Source: Tritrichomonas musculus (lineage: Eukaryota > Parabasalia > Tritrichomonadida > Tritrichomonadidae). Taken from it: 64,000 nucleotides of DNA. A model generated the notes under the pieces. The model was given only the letters and a program-made list of their open reading frames with translations. It was not told the origin of the DNA and did no database searches. The translations under genes were made by a program, and so were the position numbers. Shown here piece by piece: positions 19,149 to 28,650 of this stretch; the stretch's first letter is position 1; the number at the start of each line of letters is the position of its first letter. The stretch is from NCBI GenBank assembly GCA_039105265.1, contig JAPFFF010000003.1, positions 3,782,001-3,846,000 of the forward strand, written 5' to 3'.

Positions 19149-20801
19149 TTATTCTGAATTAGAGACCTCAGATGAAATCTTATCAGATTTTTTGTTTTTG
19201 TTACCACAATTTGCAGCGGCATCGGTAGAACTTAAACTACTATTCATGATAATGGATTTATTTACTGTCTCATCACAATTATTTTTTTCTTTAATTTGAA
19301 ATTTTTCGCTGGTATCGGTAGGATGGTTTACACTAATGCTATTAGTTAGATTATTTTGATTATCAGCTCTATTTACATTAAAATTTTTGTTTTCTGGTGA
19401 TATTCTTGATTGAGACGAATTTGATAGTTGAGGCACAGATTGTTTGTGATAATGTCCAGGTTTTATGACAACTTGTGGTATCATCGATGAATTGCTTGAA
19501 GGGAGTTGTCTTCGACGTGTGACATGACATAAAATTTGTGAAATATTGGAATTTGAGGTTTGTTCACCTTTTTGTTGAGATTTCTCAGATGAATTCATAA
19601 CCGATGGCGAAGATTTTGTCAAAGAAGCCATTTTAGCATTTAAATTAGAACCTTGTGGAGATGGATGTGAAATAAATAAATTCTGGTTTGATGTTATTGT
19701 TGCTTGAGGATTAGAATGTCTCATATTAAATGGTCTTGTTTGATTTGCGGTCATGGTTACAGCTCCACGAAGAATTGGTGTGTTTAAAATCTGACTTTGG
19801 GGAGTAACCATATGAACTGTTTTTCTCAGACTATAAACTTTTGGAAGATCGTACAATACATCTTTTCGTTTTAGATATTGAAATGGCGAAAAGAATCGAG
19901 CAATTGTTGTTAAATCTTTTTCAATTACTATTACTGAAGCTTGATTACCTGTAACACCACAATAATTTGACGCAGAAAATACTGTTAAAATTCTGTTATC
20001 GAACTTGGCAGAGAACCCTTCTTTTGTGCATTCATGCCCTCTTATAATCATACTTAGATGATTATATTTTAAAAACTTGAAAAGGGCTTTTTGACCAAAG
20101 AGAAATCCTGTGCCTCTAGGAGATGGCATAAAAAAATCTGTTTTTTCACTTGGGTCAGACCATAGAAGACCACAAACAACAGGGTTTTCATAATTAGATA
20201 TTGGTCTTTCTAATTGGGAGATTTGAGAAGTAGCTGTAAATCCAGGAGATAAGCCTCCATGCAAACAAAGAATTTTTTCGCCTATTTTGGCAGCAAGTGG
20301 AATATATTGAAATGTATCAATTAAAGTTTCAAAAATTGAACTTCTTGGATATAAACGGTTTATTTCAACCATTAAACCACCATTGATAGTTGTTGTACGA
20401 AATTCGTGATTTCCTCGAATTATAAAAATGTTTTTTGGAAAAAGAATTTTTAAAACAAATACAAAACTGATTATTTCAATTGAGAATTCACCTCTATCAA
20501 CAAGATCACCAAGAAACAGGTATGTTGTAGTCGGAGGTAAATCAAATGTTTTTAAAATTCGATAGAGGTCAAGAAGGTGACCATGCAAATCGCCAACGAC
20601 CACAACTGGACCTTCTAGTTCTAAAAGCGTAGGTTCAGTTTTAAACACACTTGTTACCTCATTTGCAATATTGATCAAAAAATGAGTATCTGGTGTAGGA
20701 ATATGTAATTTAGCAATACCGGTTGCAATTTCTGATAGGTTAGAAGACATCGCTTCTATATGGTGTCTGAAGAAAGATTCTGTGTCGAAGGACACAGACA
20801 T
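19149..20801 (-). CDS. PP1-like serine/threonine phosphatase with long Ser/Asn-rich tail
   Basis: The PPP-family metallophosphatase core occupies about residues 30-320. It carries GDLHGH (about 68), GDLVDRG (about 97), RGNHE (about 130), the HGG motif in LCLHGGLSPGF, LLWSDPSEK, RGHE in IIRGHECTKEGF, and SASNYCGVTGNQASV, which are the usual metal-binding and substrate-site residues. These place it with PP1/PP2A-type enzymes; the ASNYCG sequence is close to the PP1 FSAPNYCG motif. Residues about 330-550 are a low-complexity Ser, Asn and Gln-rich tail not found in classical PP1, probably a regulatory or docking region. The catalytic residues all appear present. Such tailed PP1 paralogues are numerous in trichomonads. 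Confidence 0.88.
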   Translation of the reverse strand: MSVSFDTESFFRHHIEAMSSNLSEIATGIAKLHIPTPDTHFLINIANEVTSVFKTEPTLLELEGPVVVVGDLHGHLLDLYRILKTFDLPPTTTYLFLGDLVDRGEFSIEIISFVFVLKILFPKNIFIIRGNHEFRTTTINGGLMVEINRLYPRSSIFETLIDTFQYIPLAAKIGEKILCLHGGLSPGFTATSQISQLERPISNYENPVVCGLLWSDPSEKTDFFMPSPRGTGFLFGQKALFKFLKYNHLSMIIRGHECTKEGFSAKFDNRILTVFSASNYCGVTGNQASVIVIEKDLTTIARFFSPFQYLKRKDVLYDLPKVYSLRKTVHMVTPQSQILNTPILRGAVTMTANQTRPFNMRHSNPQATITSNQNLFISHPSPQGSNLNAKMASLTKSSPSVMNSSEKSQQKGEQTSNSNISQILCHVTRRRQLPSSNSSMIPQVVIKPGHYHKQSVPQLSNSSQSRISPENKNFNVNRADNQNNLTNSISVNHPTDTSEKFQIKEKNNCDETVNKSIIMNSSLSSTDAAANCGNKNKKSDKISSEVSNSE

Positions 20802-22113
20802 ATTGAATTGTTATAATAAATTTCTTTCGTTCAATTTTGAACTGAAAACCATTATTTTTTAAATGGACATTGAATAAATAATTATATTGTTTAACTTAAA
20901 TATATTAAGCTTTTTCTGAGAAAAGATCAATTCTTAGATTTAAATTGAAAAAGGTGATACAGAATGACCATATATTGAAAAATAATTGATTATTTGTTTT
21001 TATCATTGCCTTTTTTGTTTAATTGATTAATATAAATTCTTTCTACAAAATATTCATTTGTAGAGTTTTTTGAAATGATTTGATTGAATAAAAAGAAAAC
21101 ACAAATCTATCTCTGAAATTGATTCATTCAAAATACAATTTATCAGAATCTTTATAATATCATAGAAAATATTGAATAATTATATCGATATATTCAATAG
21201 AAGGAATAATTTGTTTTGAATGCATTATTATGATTAAAAAGAAATTAATCGATAATATAATTTAAATTATTTAATTAAAAAAACAATTAAATAAATAATT
21301 TAATATATATTATATATTTTAACCTAAAATATTTAATATTATATATATTTATAAAATAATTATAAAGATATAGCTTTTCTACAATTTTACAACATTCAAT
21401 TTATTCTTTCAAATATTTAACTTATCATATAAATATTCAGAAGTTGAAAAATATTGAATACCTTGATATTGAATATACGTTTATATATCAATAGGAAAGC
21501 ATTATTTCGCTTTTATATCATGAATTATAGATTTTCAAATTTTACCAAAATACAATAAATATTAATATATATAAATATGATTAAATATTCATTTAAATGA
21601 TTATTTATCAATCAAAAATAAATATATTCATTCATTTTAAAATTTCTTTGTAAAATGTTTATCAATTTTATCTTTATAATTTGAAGATAAAAAAAAAGCA
21701 AAAATTCACATTATGACTCTACAAATGCTTAATATATGAAAGCAATAAATAAAAACATATATATTCCAAAAATCTGAAGTTTTTATATTTAAACTGAGTA
21801 AACTTAATAAGTGGAAAACAATTTATAAAGAAATGCAAATCATCTTATTTTCATGATAAGTCAATAATAAATGTTTTGGCATTTTGATTGATTTGTTAAA
21901 AAAAAATTAGATATTTTACAATAAACGAAAAAAACGAGTTAATTAATATTTAAGTTTAGAGTTATACTTTCAATTCGGAAATATTTTTTCTTAATTTTCC
22001 AAGCTGTTTATAAACATTGTAAAATACTATTCAACTAATTTAAAGGTAAAATTAAAAGGAATGTAATGAAATGAGATTAATTATTACACTAATAAAAACT
22101 TTCAAATCAAGAA
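20802..22113. other. AT-rich intergenic region (1.3 kb)
   Basis: A very AT-rich stretch with many short ATATAT and TTTAAAT words and no gene, repeat family member or RNA that I can recognise. It is the upstream region of the phosphatase gene and the 3' region of the next minus-strand gene. Confidence 0.6.
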
Positions 22114-22593
22114 CTAATGGCTTTGAACCATCTTAATCTTCAGAAATATTTTATCAGAAGAACAAATATTTGCATTTGTTATCTTTTTGTTTTCAATAGC
22201 TTCTTTTTCCTTTTGAAAAACGATATTAATTGGCTGATCGTCAGAAAACTCTAATTTTTCATATAATAAATCAACAAAAACAAAATTTTTGTTTAATTCA
22301 TCAGAAAACTCGTGTGAAACGTCCATAGATATCACAAAGTCTTTTAAAACTTTAAACAGAATGTCTTCTTGAAACCATTCATAAATGAAAACATTAGTAG
22401 GAAGTTTTATTGCAACAAAAATGATATTGGAATTACTTGAAATAGAATTATATTTGGAAATGTGAGTAAAAAAATGATCAATATTTGTCTCATTACTCAA
22501 ATGATTTTTTGTAATCATATCGTTTTCTGTTGTTTTATTGCATTCATTTTGGTTTTGAAGCCATAATTTATAAGGAGATGGGCAAATCTTCAT
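22114..22593 (-). CDS. hypothetical protein, possible ubiquitin-like (UBX-type) fold
   Basis: A 159-residue protein. The C-terminal two-thirds has the strand and helix rhythm of a ubiquitin-like or UBX domain: NIIFVAIKLPTNVFIYEWF (a beta hairpin with the xxLPxxxxx turn), LFKVLKDFVISMDV (helix), FVFVDLLYEKLEF and the final strand SSDKIFLKIKMV. The N-terminal 60 residues are polar and probably disordered. A UBX domain would bind p97/Cdc48, but the match is by shape only and could be chance. The start is the first ATG of the frame. Confidence 0.45.
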   Translation of the reverse strand: MKICPSPYKLWLQNQNECNKTTENDMITKNHLSNETNIDHFFTHISKYNSISSNSNIIFVAIKLPTNVFIYEWFQEDILFKVLKDFVISMDVSHEFSDELNKNFVFVDLLYEKLEFSDDQPINIVFQKEKEAIENKKITNANICSSDKIFLKIKMVQSH

Positions 22594-22880
22594 CGTTCTC
22601 GATTACTAACAATTTAAAATATAAAATTCTATATTTATGATGAAAATAATAATGGTGAAACCTCTTTTTATTTATTTGGCCTAAACGATTACTTTTAAAT
22701 CAATCATAAAAATGCACATATCTTTGAATTTTCTAATAAAAATCGATTTATATTGCTAAATTATTTTTAAAAATATATTCAATATGTTTGTTTATTTCAA
22801 TATGAAGAAAAATAACCGCGATCTCTGGCTTTCTAATTAAAAAAAAAAAAACGTTATAAACGTTATTTATCAAAATTTTA

Positions 22881-23924
22881 ATGAATGGAGTCAATAATCA
22901 ATATTATGCTTCTTCCAAACAGCAAGTGCAAACTCAATCGCATACATATCTTTCTTCAATTAGAGATCTTCAAGCTTCTGATGCTGAAGAAAATTTAAAA
23001 AAGAAACGTGAGCAGCAAATTGCGTTTGCTGAATCTTTACGGAAGCAAATAGATGAAAAAAGGCAACGAATACACCAACAGCAACCAAACCAGAAACGTA
23101 ATATTAATCAACAATTCAAAGATACTCAACGAAATGAACCACATTTCACATTTGGAAAAGAATCAGAAACATCAGAAGTAACAAAACCACAAAATTTTCC
23201 CTATTTTCAGCCAAAGGAGTCAGCCATAAATAGTTTTGGAAATGATGAAAATTTTGACTTTTCTTTTTCAGTGAATGTTGAGCCATTAGCAAGTAAGAAT
23301 GATGATTATTCATATTCACAGTCAAATTCATCTAGCCATCCAAGAAGACAAATTTTGACCAAGGCTGATTTATCACAGTTTGATAAGTTTTCTTCATCTT
23401 CAATAAATTCTGGAAATTCTTCATTTTGTAGGCATGGAGCCATTCAAATTAATACAGACTCTCCGTTTGCAACATCAACTATAGCAACGCCTCCTCAAGG
23501 CTTTTCAATCCGCAGGCATCCTATTTCTCAGCCAATGAACTTTCTACAACCGCAAACAGAATATGATCAAATAGATTTTAAATCATCAAATTCTCGATTT
23601 GATAATTCAGACTGCTTTAAAACTGAACAAAAATTAAGCACATATTCACAGAGGCCTCTACCGAGAGTATGTCCTCAAAGGCAGACAAAATTTAATTATA
23701 CAGAAAGCAATGAAAATCTGCAAATTTCTCCAAGCATGAGCTTAGGTCTTTCAAATACAATCACCAAAAAAATTAATTATAGGCCCCCTCAAGTTCATCC
23801 ACGTGCTAAATCAGTATTACTTCAACCTGTTGAAAAAATGGCTTCTGTTCCTTTAGATGCTGTGTCCGAACTTGTTTATCCAGACGGGCATCTAAGCCCT
23901 GCCGTCTCCTCCAGGGATATTTAA
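22881..23924 (+). CDS. disordered protein with short N-terminal coiled coil
   Basis: A 347-residue protein with one charged helix at about residues 35-65 (AEENLKKKREQQIAFAESLR followed by KQIDEKRQRIHQQQ). The remainder is Ser, Gln, Asn and Pro-rich and probably disordered. The helix resembles the short segments found in several coiled-coil, centrosome-type proteins, but the family cannot be named from sequence alone. Arg-Pro words recur in the C-terminal part (RRHPISQP, QRPLPRVCPQRQ, YRPPQVHPRAK) and could be short docking motifs. The end DGHLSPAVSSRDI is unusually GC-rich. The start ATG follows an A/T-rich leader with TCAAAA. Confidence 0.65.
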   Translation: MNGVNNQYYASSKQQVQTQSHTYLSSIRDLQASDAEENLKKKREQQIAFAESLRKQIDEKRQRIHQQQPNQKRNINQQFKDTQRNEPHFTFGKESETSEVTKPQNFPYFQPKESAINSFGNDENFDFSFSVNVEPLASKNDDYSYSQSNSSSHPRRQILTKADLSQFDKFSSSSINSGNSSFCRHGAIQINTDSPFATSTIATPPQGFSIRRHPISQPMNFLQPQTEYDQIDFKSSNSRFDNSDCFKTEQKLSTYSQRPLPRVCPQRQTKFNYTESNENLQISPSMSLGLSNTITKKINYRPPQVHPRAKSVLLQPVEKMASVPLDAVSELVYPDGHLSPAVSSRDI

Positions 23925-24232
23925 TATTAAGTTATATATATATATATTTGTTTTTTTAGATATACTTTTGTACTGTGAATAAAAACATATTTTATATACA
24001 CATATATAATATTTGACTATAAAAGATGGTAAAGCACAATCAAAATTTAAAACAAATCAGAAATATCAAAACGAATTTTACAAATAGCTTGTTATTTCAA
24101 GAGATATTACTTTTTCAAGCTTAAATATCATTGAAAGTTGACTCAATTTATTCCAGTATATTTTTAAAAAAAAAAAAAAATAAATATAATTGGAATAAAT
24201 TGATAATGGATTATATATAATTATATAAATAT
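23925..24232. other. spacer between convergent genes, with a palindrome
   Basis: TCAATTTATTCCA at 24143-24155 and TGGAATAAATTGA at 24190-24202 are perfectly complementary, with partly paired AT sequence and an A run between them. It may be a 3'-end hairpin shared by the two converging genes, or chance in AT-rich DNA. A TATATATA run lies near 23933-23946. Confidence 0.4.
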
Positions 24233-25897
24233 TTAGATTTGTTTTCGAATATCAAGCAATTCGTCATCATCTGAGAAACATTTATATAATTCTTCTAATG
24301 GAAAATTTAATTTGCAGCATAATTCTTGATTTTTGAACTTAGAGATATATATTAAAAATAATTTAATTGCCAATTTCATTTGCTTGATTAGCCAATCATC
24401 AAAACTGAGATCAATTTCTAAACCATTGCAACAGACCAAAAAATCATAAAAAAATTGAACAATTTGGTTATCTATGTCTATTTTTTGAATGATTTCATGA
24501 ATTGCTGAATCCCCACCATATATATACAGAGTAGATAAAAAATCATTCAAAGCAGTTTTCACAGAATAGGATGATATTTTCATCATCTCAATCGATAAAA
24601 TAATAAAAATTGAAGATAATGAAAAAAATTCTTCTTCGTCTTTAAATAATAATGAATTGTTATTTACCATAGAGTGATTTTCATTTTGAACAAAAAAATC
24701 GTGGCATTCTATGCGTAATATTTTCGATTTTAAATATAATTTGTTCTTTGCATTTTTCGATAAAATTTCATAAATTAAAATAATTAATTCTTCGTTTTGG
24801 ATTGTACTGATAGTTCTATTATGGTTTATTTCCAAGTTATCTCTTAACAAGCATTCGAATGAAATAAACAAATCATGCTGATTAAAATAGTCATCATCTA
24901 AAGAAATAATATTTTTGATTATCTCGAGAATCAGTTCGTTATTGATTGATAATGATTTAATTTGGATATATTCCAGTAAAAGCTGGTTAAATGGTAAAGA
25001 TGATGAATTATGAATGAATTCAATATCAAATGTGATTAAAATATATAAAAGAAAGAGAAGACTTTGTGCAATTGATAGCAAATCGACATTACTATATTCA
25101 TTAAATGAAGTATCAATAACATTATTTTTTATCATTTTCAATCCTTCAAATATTCGAAAATATATTTCTCCGAGAAGGAGTGAGGAATTTGAAATATCGT
25201 TTTTTATCAAAAATAAATAAGATATAGTAGAATATATTGCATAAAGTAAATTAGAGGCTTCTGATGTAGACATATTTTGATAATTCTTAAAATGCAGGAT
25301 ATGAAGCCAAATTTGTTTTTCAATTTCAAGAATATTAGTAATTAACGAATTATGACATAATAATGCATTCACTACGTTAAAATAATTTTGGCATTGGATG
25401 CAATTTGGATTGTTTTGAAGAAAAAATGCAAAATAAAGAGAAGATTTTATAATTTCATGACTCTGATTGGTTTCTATTAATTGTAAAATTATTGATGCCA
25501 ATCTTAAAGGGAAAAAAGAATTGATATACTTAATTGAAATACAAGTTGAACAAATGTCTATTATTTGAAATATAATATCATCATAAATATTTAAAGTTGC
25601 ATGTAGCAAAAAGATATCTTCAACAACTTGAAAAAAATTCATATTAAATAATATTTTAATAATTGATGGATTTTTTTTAATATACATATTAATATAATTT
25701 AGCTCTCGCTCATAGTTATTTTTGCTAAATTTTTCATTTTGAAAATTTTGCAGTGTTTGGAAATGAAAGATACATTCATAAAAAAATGCATTGTTTGCTT
25801 CGAAATTTTCAAAATCTTGATCAAATAATGAAATTATATTGGTATTTTCAAGTGAATCTGATTGGTATTTATCTTTATAAGCGAAATTAAATTGCAT
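24233..25897 (-). CDS. helical-repeat (ARM/HEAT-like) protein
   Basis: A 554-residue all-helical protein with repeated hydrophobic helix pairs (for example IVEDIFLLHATLNIYDDIIF-type and LASIILQLIETNQSHEIIKS patterns), consistent with an ARM or HEAT-like superhelix. No signal peptide or membrane segment is evident. Many uncharacterised trichomonad proteins have this appearance, some distantly like importins or regulatory scaffolds; I cannot assign a partner. The start MQFNFAYKDK lies about 9 nt after TCATAT, which fits the trichomonad initiator consensus. It converges with the gene ending at 23924. Confidence 0.65.
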   Translation of the reverse strand: MQFNFAYKDKYQSDSLENTNIISLFDQDFENFEANNAFFYECIFHFQTLQNFQNEKFSKNNYERELNYINMYIKKNPSIIKILFNMNFFQVVEDIFLLHATLNIYDDIIFQIIDICSTCISIKYINSFFPLRLASIILQLIETNQSHEIIKSSLYFAFFLQNNPNCIQCQNYFNVVNALLCHNSLITNILEIEKQIWLHILHFKNYQNMSTSEASNLLYAIYSTISYLFLIKNDISNSSLLLGEIYFRIFEGLKMIKNNVIDTSFNEYSNVDLLSIAQSLLFLLYILITFDIEFIHNSSSLPFNQLLLEYIQIKSLSINNELILEIIKNIISLDDDYFNQHDLFISFECLLRDNLEINHNRTISTIQNEELIILIYEILSKNAKNKLYLKSKILRIECHDFFVQNENHSMVNNNSLLFKDEEEFFSLSSIFIILSIEMMKISSYSVKTALNDFLSTLYIYGGDSAIHEIIQKIDIDNQIVQFFYDFLVCCNGLEIDLSFDDWLIKQMKLAIKLFLIYISKFKNQELCCKLNFPLEELYKCFSDDDELLDIRKQI

Positions 25898-26557
25898 AAA
25901 AAATATGATTTCACTAACTAATCAAAAATGAAAAGGATAAAAAAATATTTTTTTTCAAAAATATTGAGAAATAAGCAATTCAAACAAATTGAGTAAAAAG
26001 AGAAAGAAATGTTCTTGAAAGGACTTTCATAACTTCACTATTTTTCAAGGTTCTTTCGATTTGAAAAATAAATATTCAATCTTAGGAAGATTTTGGAAAA
26101 TCAATATAATATGATATCTTATTTTATTTTCTTATTTTAAACTTTGTTTTTAATTTTTGCGTGTAAAAAATAAATCATTCAATATTTGAAATATATTCTT
26201 AGAAACCTTAAGTTTACATACTAAAATTAAAAAACAAAGTTTACTATCAAAATAAAGCTAATGATTTTTTTATAATAGAAATGATTTCTTTTTAAGATTA
26301 TAGCGTTATTTCATCAGACCCATAGTGTTTCATCAGACCCGTGCAAAAGGTCAAATATAATTGACTAGTGGTGAAAATATTTGATTAAATATACCTTTTA
26401 TTCAAAAAAATTCAATATCTTGATACGGATTTAATTCTGAAGATCATCTTTATTGTATTTCTATCAAATATCAATTAGCTATTGTTTATTTCAATTTTAA
26501 ATCAATTACCTGATTTCACTTCATAAATGGATTTATTGGACCAGCGAGACTTTTCAA
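25898..26557. other. intergenic region with MITE copy 2 and a short direct repeat
   Basis: Contains the second copy of the 111-bp MITE (26139-26242) and a tandem pair of TTTCATCAGACCC at about 26309-26341. Otherwise it is AT-rich and shows no gene. The ATG at 26527 opens only a short frame that overlaps the transposase scrap starting at 26558. Confidence 0.55.
26139..26242. mobile_element. inverted-repeat MITE, copy 2
   Basis: The arms AAACTTTGTTTTTAATTTTT and (reverse complemented) AAACTTTGTTTTTTAATTTT are complementary. The core GTGTAAAAAATAAATCATTC followed by AATATTTGAAAT matches the copy at 15484-15594 in the same orientation with only a few differences, so the two are members of one family moved in the not very distant past. 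Confidence 0.7.
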
Positions 26558-26896
26558 ATGATCGGAAATGGATTCTTCACCTTAGATGCATTGAAAAAAA
26601 TGAGCTATAGTCAGATCAGAGTTTCATGGGATATTGCTTTTCAGGATGATGAAAATAATAAATCAATTTCACCAGCAGCTATCAAAACATGCTTTAAGAG
26701 ATCAGCTTTGGCCTTAAAATGGGAAAAAGGGACAATTTATGGAAACACTTCATATTTATCTAATCCCGATATTGAGAAGTTAAAAGAATATATATCTGAA
26801 GAATGTTTGAATGAACATCCTTCTGATCCAAGCGATGTCTTAGCAGAAGCTCATTTAATAAGACTAGAAAGACAAATTAAAGCTATTCATTTTTAA
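26558..26896 (+). pseudogene. N-terminal scrap of a DNA-transposon protein (helix-turn-helix)
   Basis: The 112 codons give a charged helical segment (LDALKKMSYSQIRVSWDIAF) followed by AAIKTCFKRSALALKWEKGT, YGNTSYLSNPDIEKLKEYIS and a further helix. The layout (a basic segment, then NTSYLSNPDIEKLKEYI, then helices) resembles the DNA-binding head of trichomonad DDE_1/pogo-type transposases, such as the GRPLKIGAENEIIVINEIL region of the element at 57225. Its 3' end overlaps the end of the minus-strand MULE fragment by about 30 bp, which looks like a junction of two dead transposons. The catalytic part is missing. Confidence 0.4.
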
Positions 26897-27382
26897 AATA
26901 TCTAGAATCAAATCTTCATACTCAAATTGATTTGAAAAATTGCAATCAATGTCTTCCAAATCTGGAAATTGAGCGCCCAAAAAGAATCTATGTGGACATG
27001 GAATATCCAATTGAAACATGCTAGAGTATAAAGTCACTTCACCACACTCACAATTTTCTTGTGTTGAATTGTAAAAATCACATTGATTTTCAATGTTATT
27101 TTTTCTTGACTTATTTATTACATCATTTGTTACTTTTTTATAATTTTTATACATGTTTCTATTGAATTGGTGAACTTGATTGTTTAATGATACGATTAGT
27201 CTATAAAGGGAAGCAATAAAACCGTTATTTCTGGGAGTTTCTTCGTTTCGATGGCCGTGTTTACACTCAATTTGATTAGTTGTCGACGGCATTCGATATT
27301 GACTCCTTTCAATCATGGAGACTTCTTTCCATCTATTTCTTTGTTCATCTAGGTAGTCATTTTTTTTGTTCTCAAAAGTCAA
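26864..27382 (-). pseudogene. MULE-like transposase fragment (C-terminal)
   Basis: An open frame of 172 codons. It carries YRMPSTTNQIECKHGHRNEE and a zinc-finger-like block NCECG, YSSMF, DIPCPHRF, matching CxC...CxH SWIM fingers of MULE transposases. Both blocks are also present in the decayed copy at 1342-2375. The N-terminal DDE core is absent, so this is a truncated copy. The ATG at 27382 is probably internal to the original gene. The 287 bp between here and the KilA-N gene contain no recognised sequence. Confidence 0.6.
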
Positions 27383-27669
27383 TTCACCTTAACCGCCAAG
27401 GTCAAATTATTTCACCTTCCCCAGATATGGAAAAATATAGGATTTTGGCATCAATTTTCAGAAGACCATATCTCAACGAATACTCAATCAATTTCGACAA
27501 ATCACATATCAAATTAAAGCGCAGATAATGTAGAATCTAAATATCATTTTAAAAGTAAATTTGATGAACCAGAAGTATGTGCCTTTGAGGTTCATTTTTG
27601 GTATCGATTTTGAAGGATTTGACGACCGCGTAAAATCGCGCACTCGCATTTTCATTGATGATTTCGAAT
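27383..27669. other. junction between transposase fragment and outer Polinton
   Basis: No gene is recognised. The left terminal repeat of the outer Polinton is expected near here, but I could not find a sequence that matches the right side of the element (57158-57230) in inverted orientation, so the left end is either lost or diverged. A short GC-rich patch, GACCGCGTAAAATCGCGC, lies at about 27620-27640. Confidence 0.4.
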
Positions 27670-28482
27670 TTATTCTTGGAACTCATCAAAATACTTATCA
27701 ATCAAATCATGTAATTTTGGTAAATGTTCTTTGTATATTAATATAGTGCTTCCGTCTATGTCATATTCTGAGCCCGGAAATGATTGTTTAACTAGTTCTT
27801 TGATGTCTTCATTAGGTGTCATTGCTATTGGAAGATTCTCTCGATAGAACCAATTCTCATCTTTGTTTTTGTAATGTTTAGATACTTGTCTGAAGTTGTT
27901 AATGTGTCGTTTGACAAGATGTAAGAGTATCATATCAGGATCATTTGGTTGTTCTTCTTTCCATATCAAATACTTGTAGCATTTGTCTTTCTTTGCTGGA
28001 ACCATTCGAGGTCTTTGTTGATTGATTGTTTGTTTTTGTTGATCAATAGTTTGTTCCTTTTGCATAATAGTTTGTTCTAATTCTTTACGTTCATCTGTTG
28101 CAATTTCATCGAGTATTTTAAATATTCTGATTGAATACCGAGGTGATGCCCACATAGCAACAGCATTAACAAGTAATCGATGAACGTAATATCCTTTGAG
28201 ACCTGGAGCTAAATTCTTTCGATTTTCATATGTTTTTGCTTCCCTCGGAATTCCGAGGGTAGACTTTTCTAGCTCAAATTCGCTTAAAAGTTCTTTAGTA
28301 CTACTGTTCTCAAACCAATGATAAGCTTGTTTGATTGAATCGCAAGCATTGATAATAGACTGTATCTGATACATATCATCTTTGATAGAGTGAATGATAC
28401 GTAGTTGTTTATTGTATTGAATCCATTCATAGTTATCATTGATTGGTTCATAAAAGAGTTTGTTTGATGTAACTTCTGACAT
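27670..28482 (-). CDS. KilA-N domain protein of the outer Polinton
   Basis: A 270-residue protein. Residues about 1-135 fit a KilA-N/MSV199-type DNA-binding domain: WIQYNKQLRIIHSIKDD, then INACDSIKQAYHWFENSSTK, and GYYVHRLLVNAVAMWASPRY with the conserved AMWASPR word, closing with IRIFKILDEI. A Gln-rich coiled linker (ELEQTIMQKEQTIDQQKQTI) leads to a C-terminal domain (KYLIWKEEQPNDPDMILLHL, WFYRENLPIAM) of the sort that follows KilA-N in large DNA viruses. The protein probably binds DNA as a regulator. A small palindrome at 28239-28270 lies in frame and encodes STLGIPREA; the same word recurs outside the gene at 28618-28650. The leader contains TATTTTTATTTAATTTTAAC. Confidence 0.75.
   Translation of the reverse strand: MSEVTSNKLFYEPINDNYEWIQYNKQLRIIHSIKDDMYQIQSIINACDSIKQAYHWFENSSTKELLSEFELEKSTLGIPREAKTYENRKNLAPGLKGYYVHRLLVNAVAMWASPRYSIRIFKILDEIATDERKELEQTIMQKEQTIDQQKQTINQQRPRMVPAKKDKCYKYLIWKEEQPNDPDMILLHLVKRHINNFRQVSKHYKNKDENWFYRENLPIAMTPNEDIKELVKQSFPGSEYDIDGSTILIYKEHLPKLHDLIDKYFDEFQE
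28239..28270. repeat. small palindromic repeat inside the KilA-N gene
   Basis: GCTTCCCTCGGAATTCCGAG followed by GGTAGACTTTTC. The core CTCGGAATTCCGAG is a perfect 14-bp palindrome. A second copy with one difference lies at 28618-28650. Here it is read in frame as part of the protein. Confidence 0.7.
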
Positions 28483-28617
28483 GTTATTTGCTTTGAAGTT
28501 AAAATTAAATAAAAATAGACTTGTTTAAAATGAACCGAAAATATGCTGTCAAAATAGGGTGTGCAATTTTGCACGACCTTCGGGGACCTTCTAAAATGAA
28601 CCAAATTTGAAGGCATT

Positions 28618-28650
28618 CGCTTCCCTCGGAATTCCGAGAGTAGACTTTTC
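28618..28650. repeat. small palindromic repeat, intergenic copy
   Basis: The same 32-bp word as at 28239-28270 with one base changed, placed immediately after the stop codon of the gene 28649-29341. Nearby (28561-28592) are two further small hairpins, GTGCAATTTTGCAC and GACCTTCGGGGACC. Confidence 0.7.
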
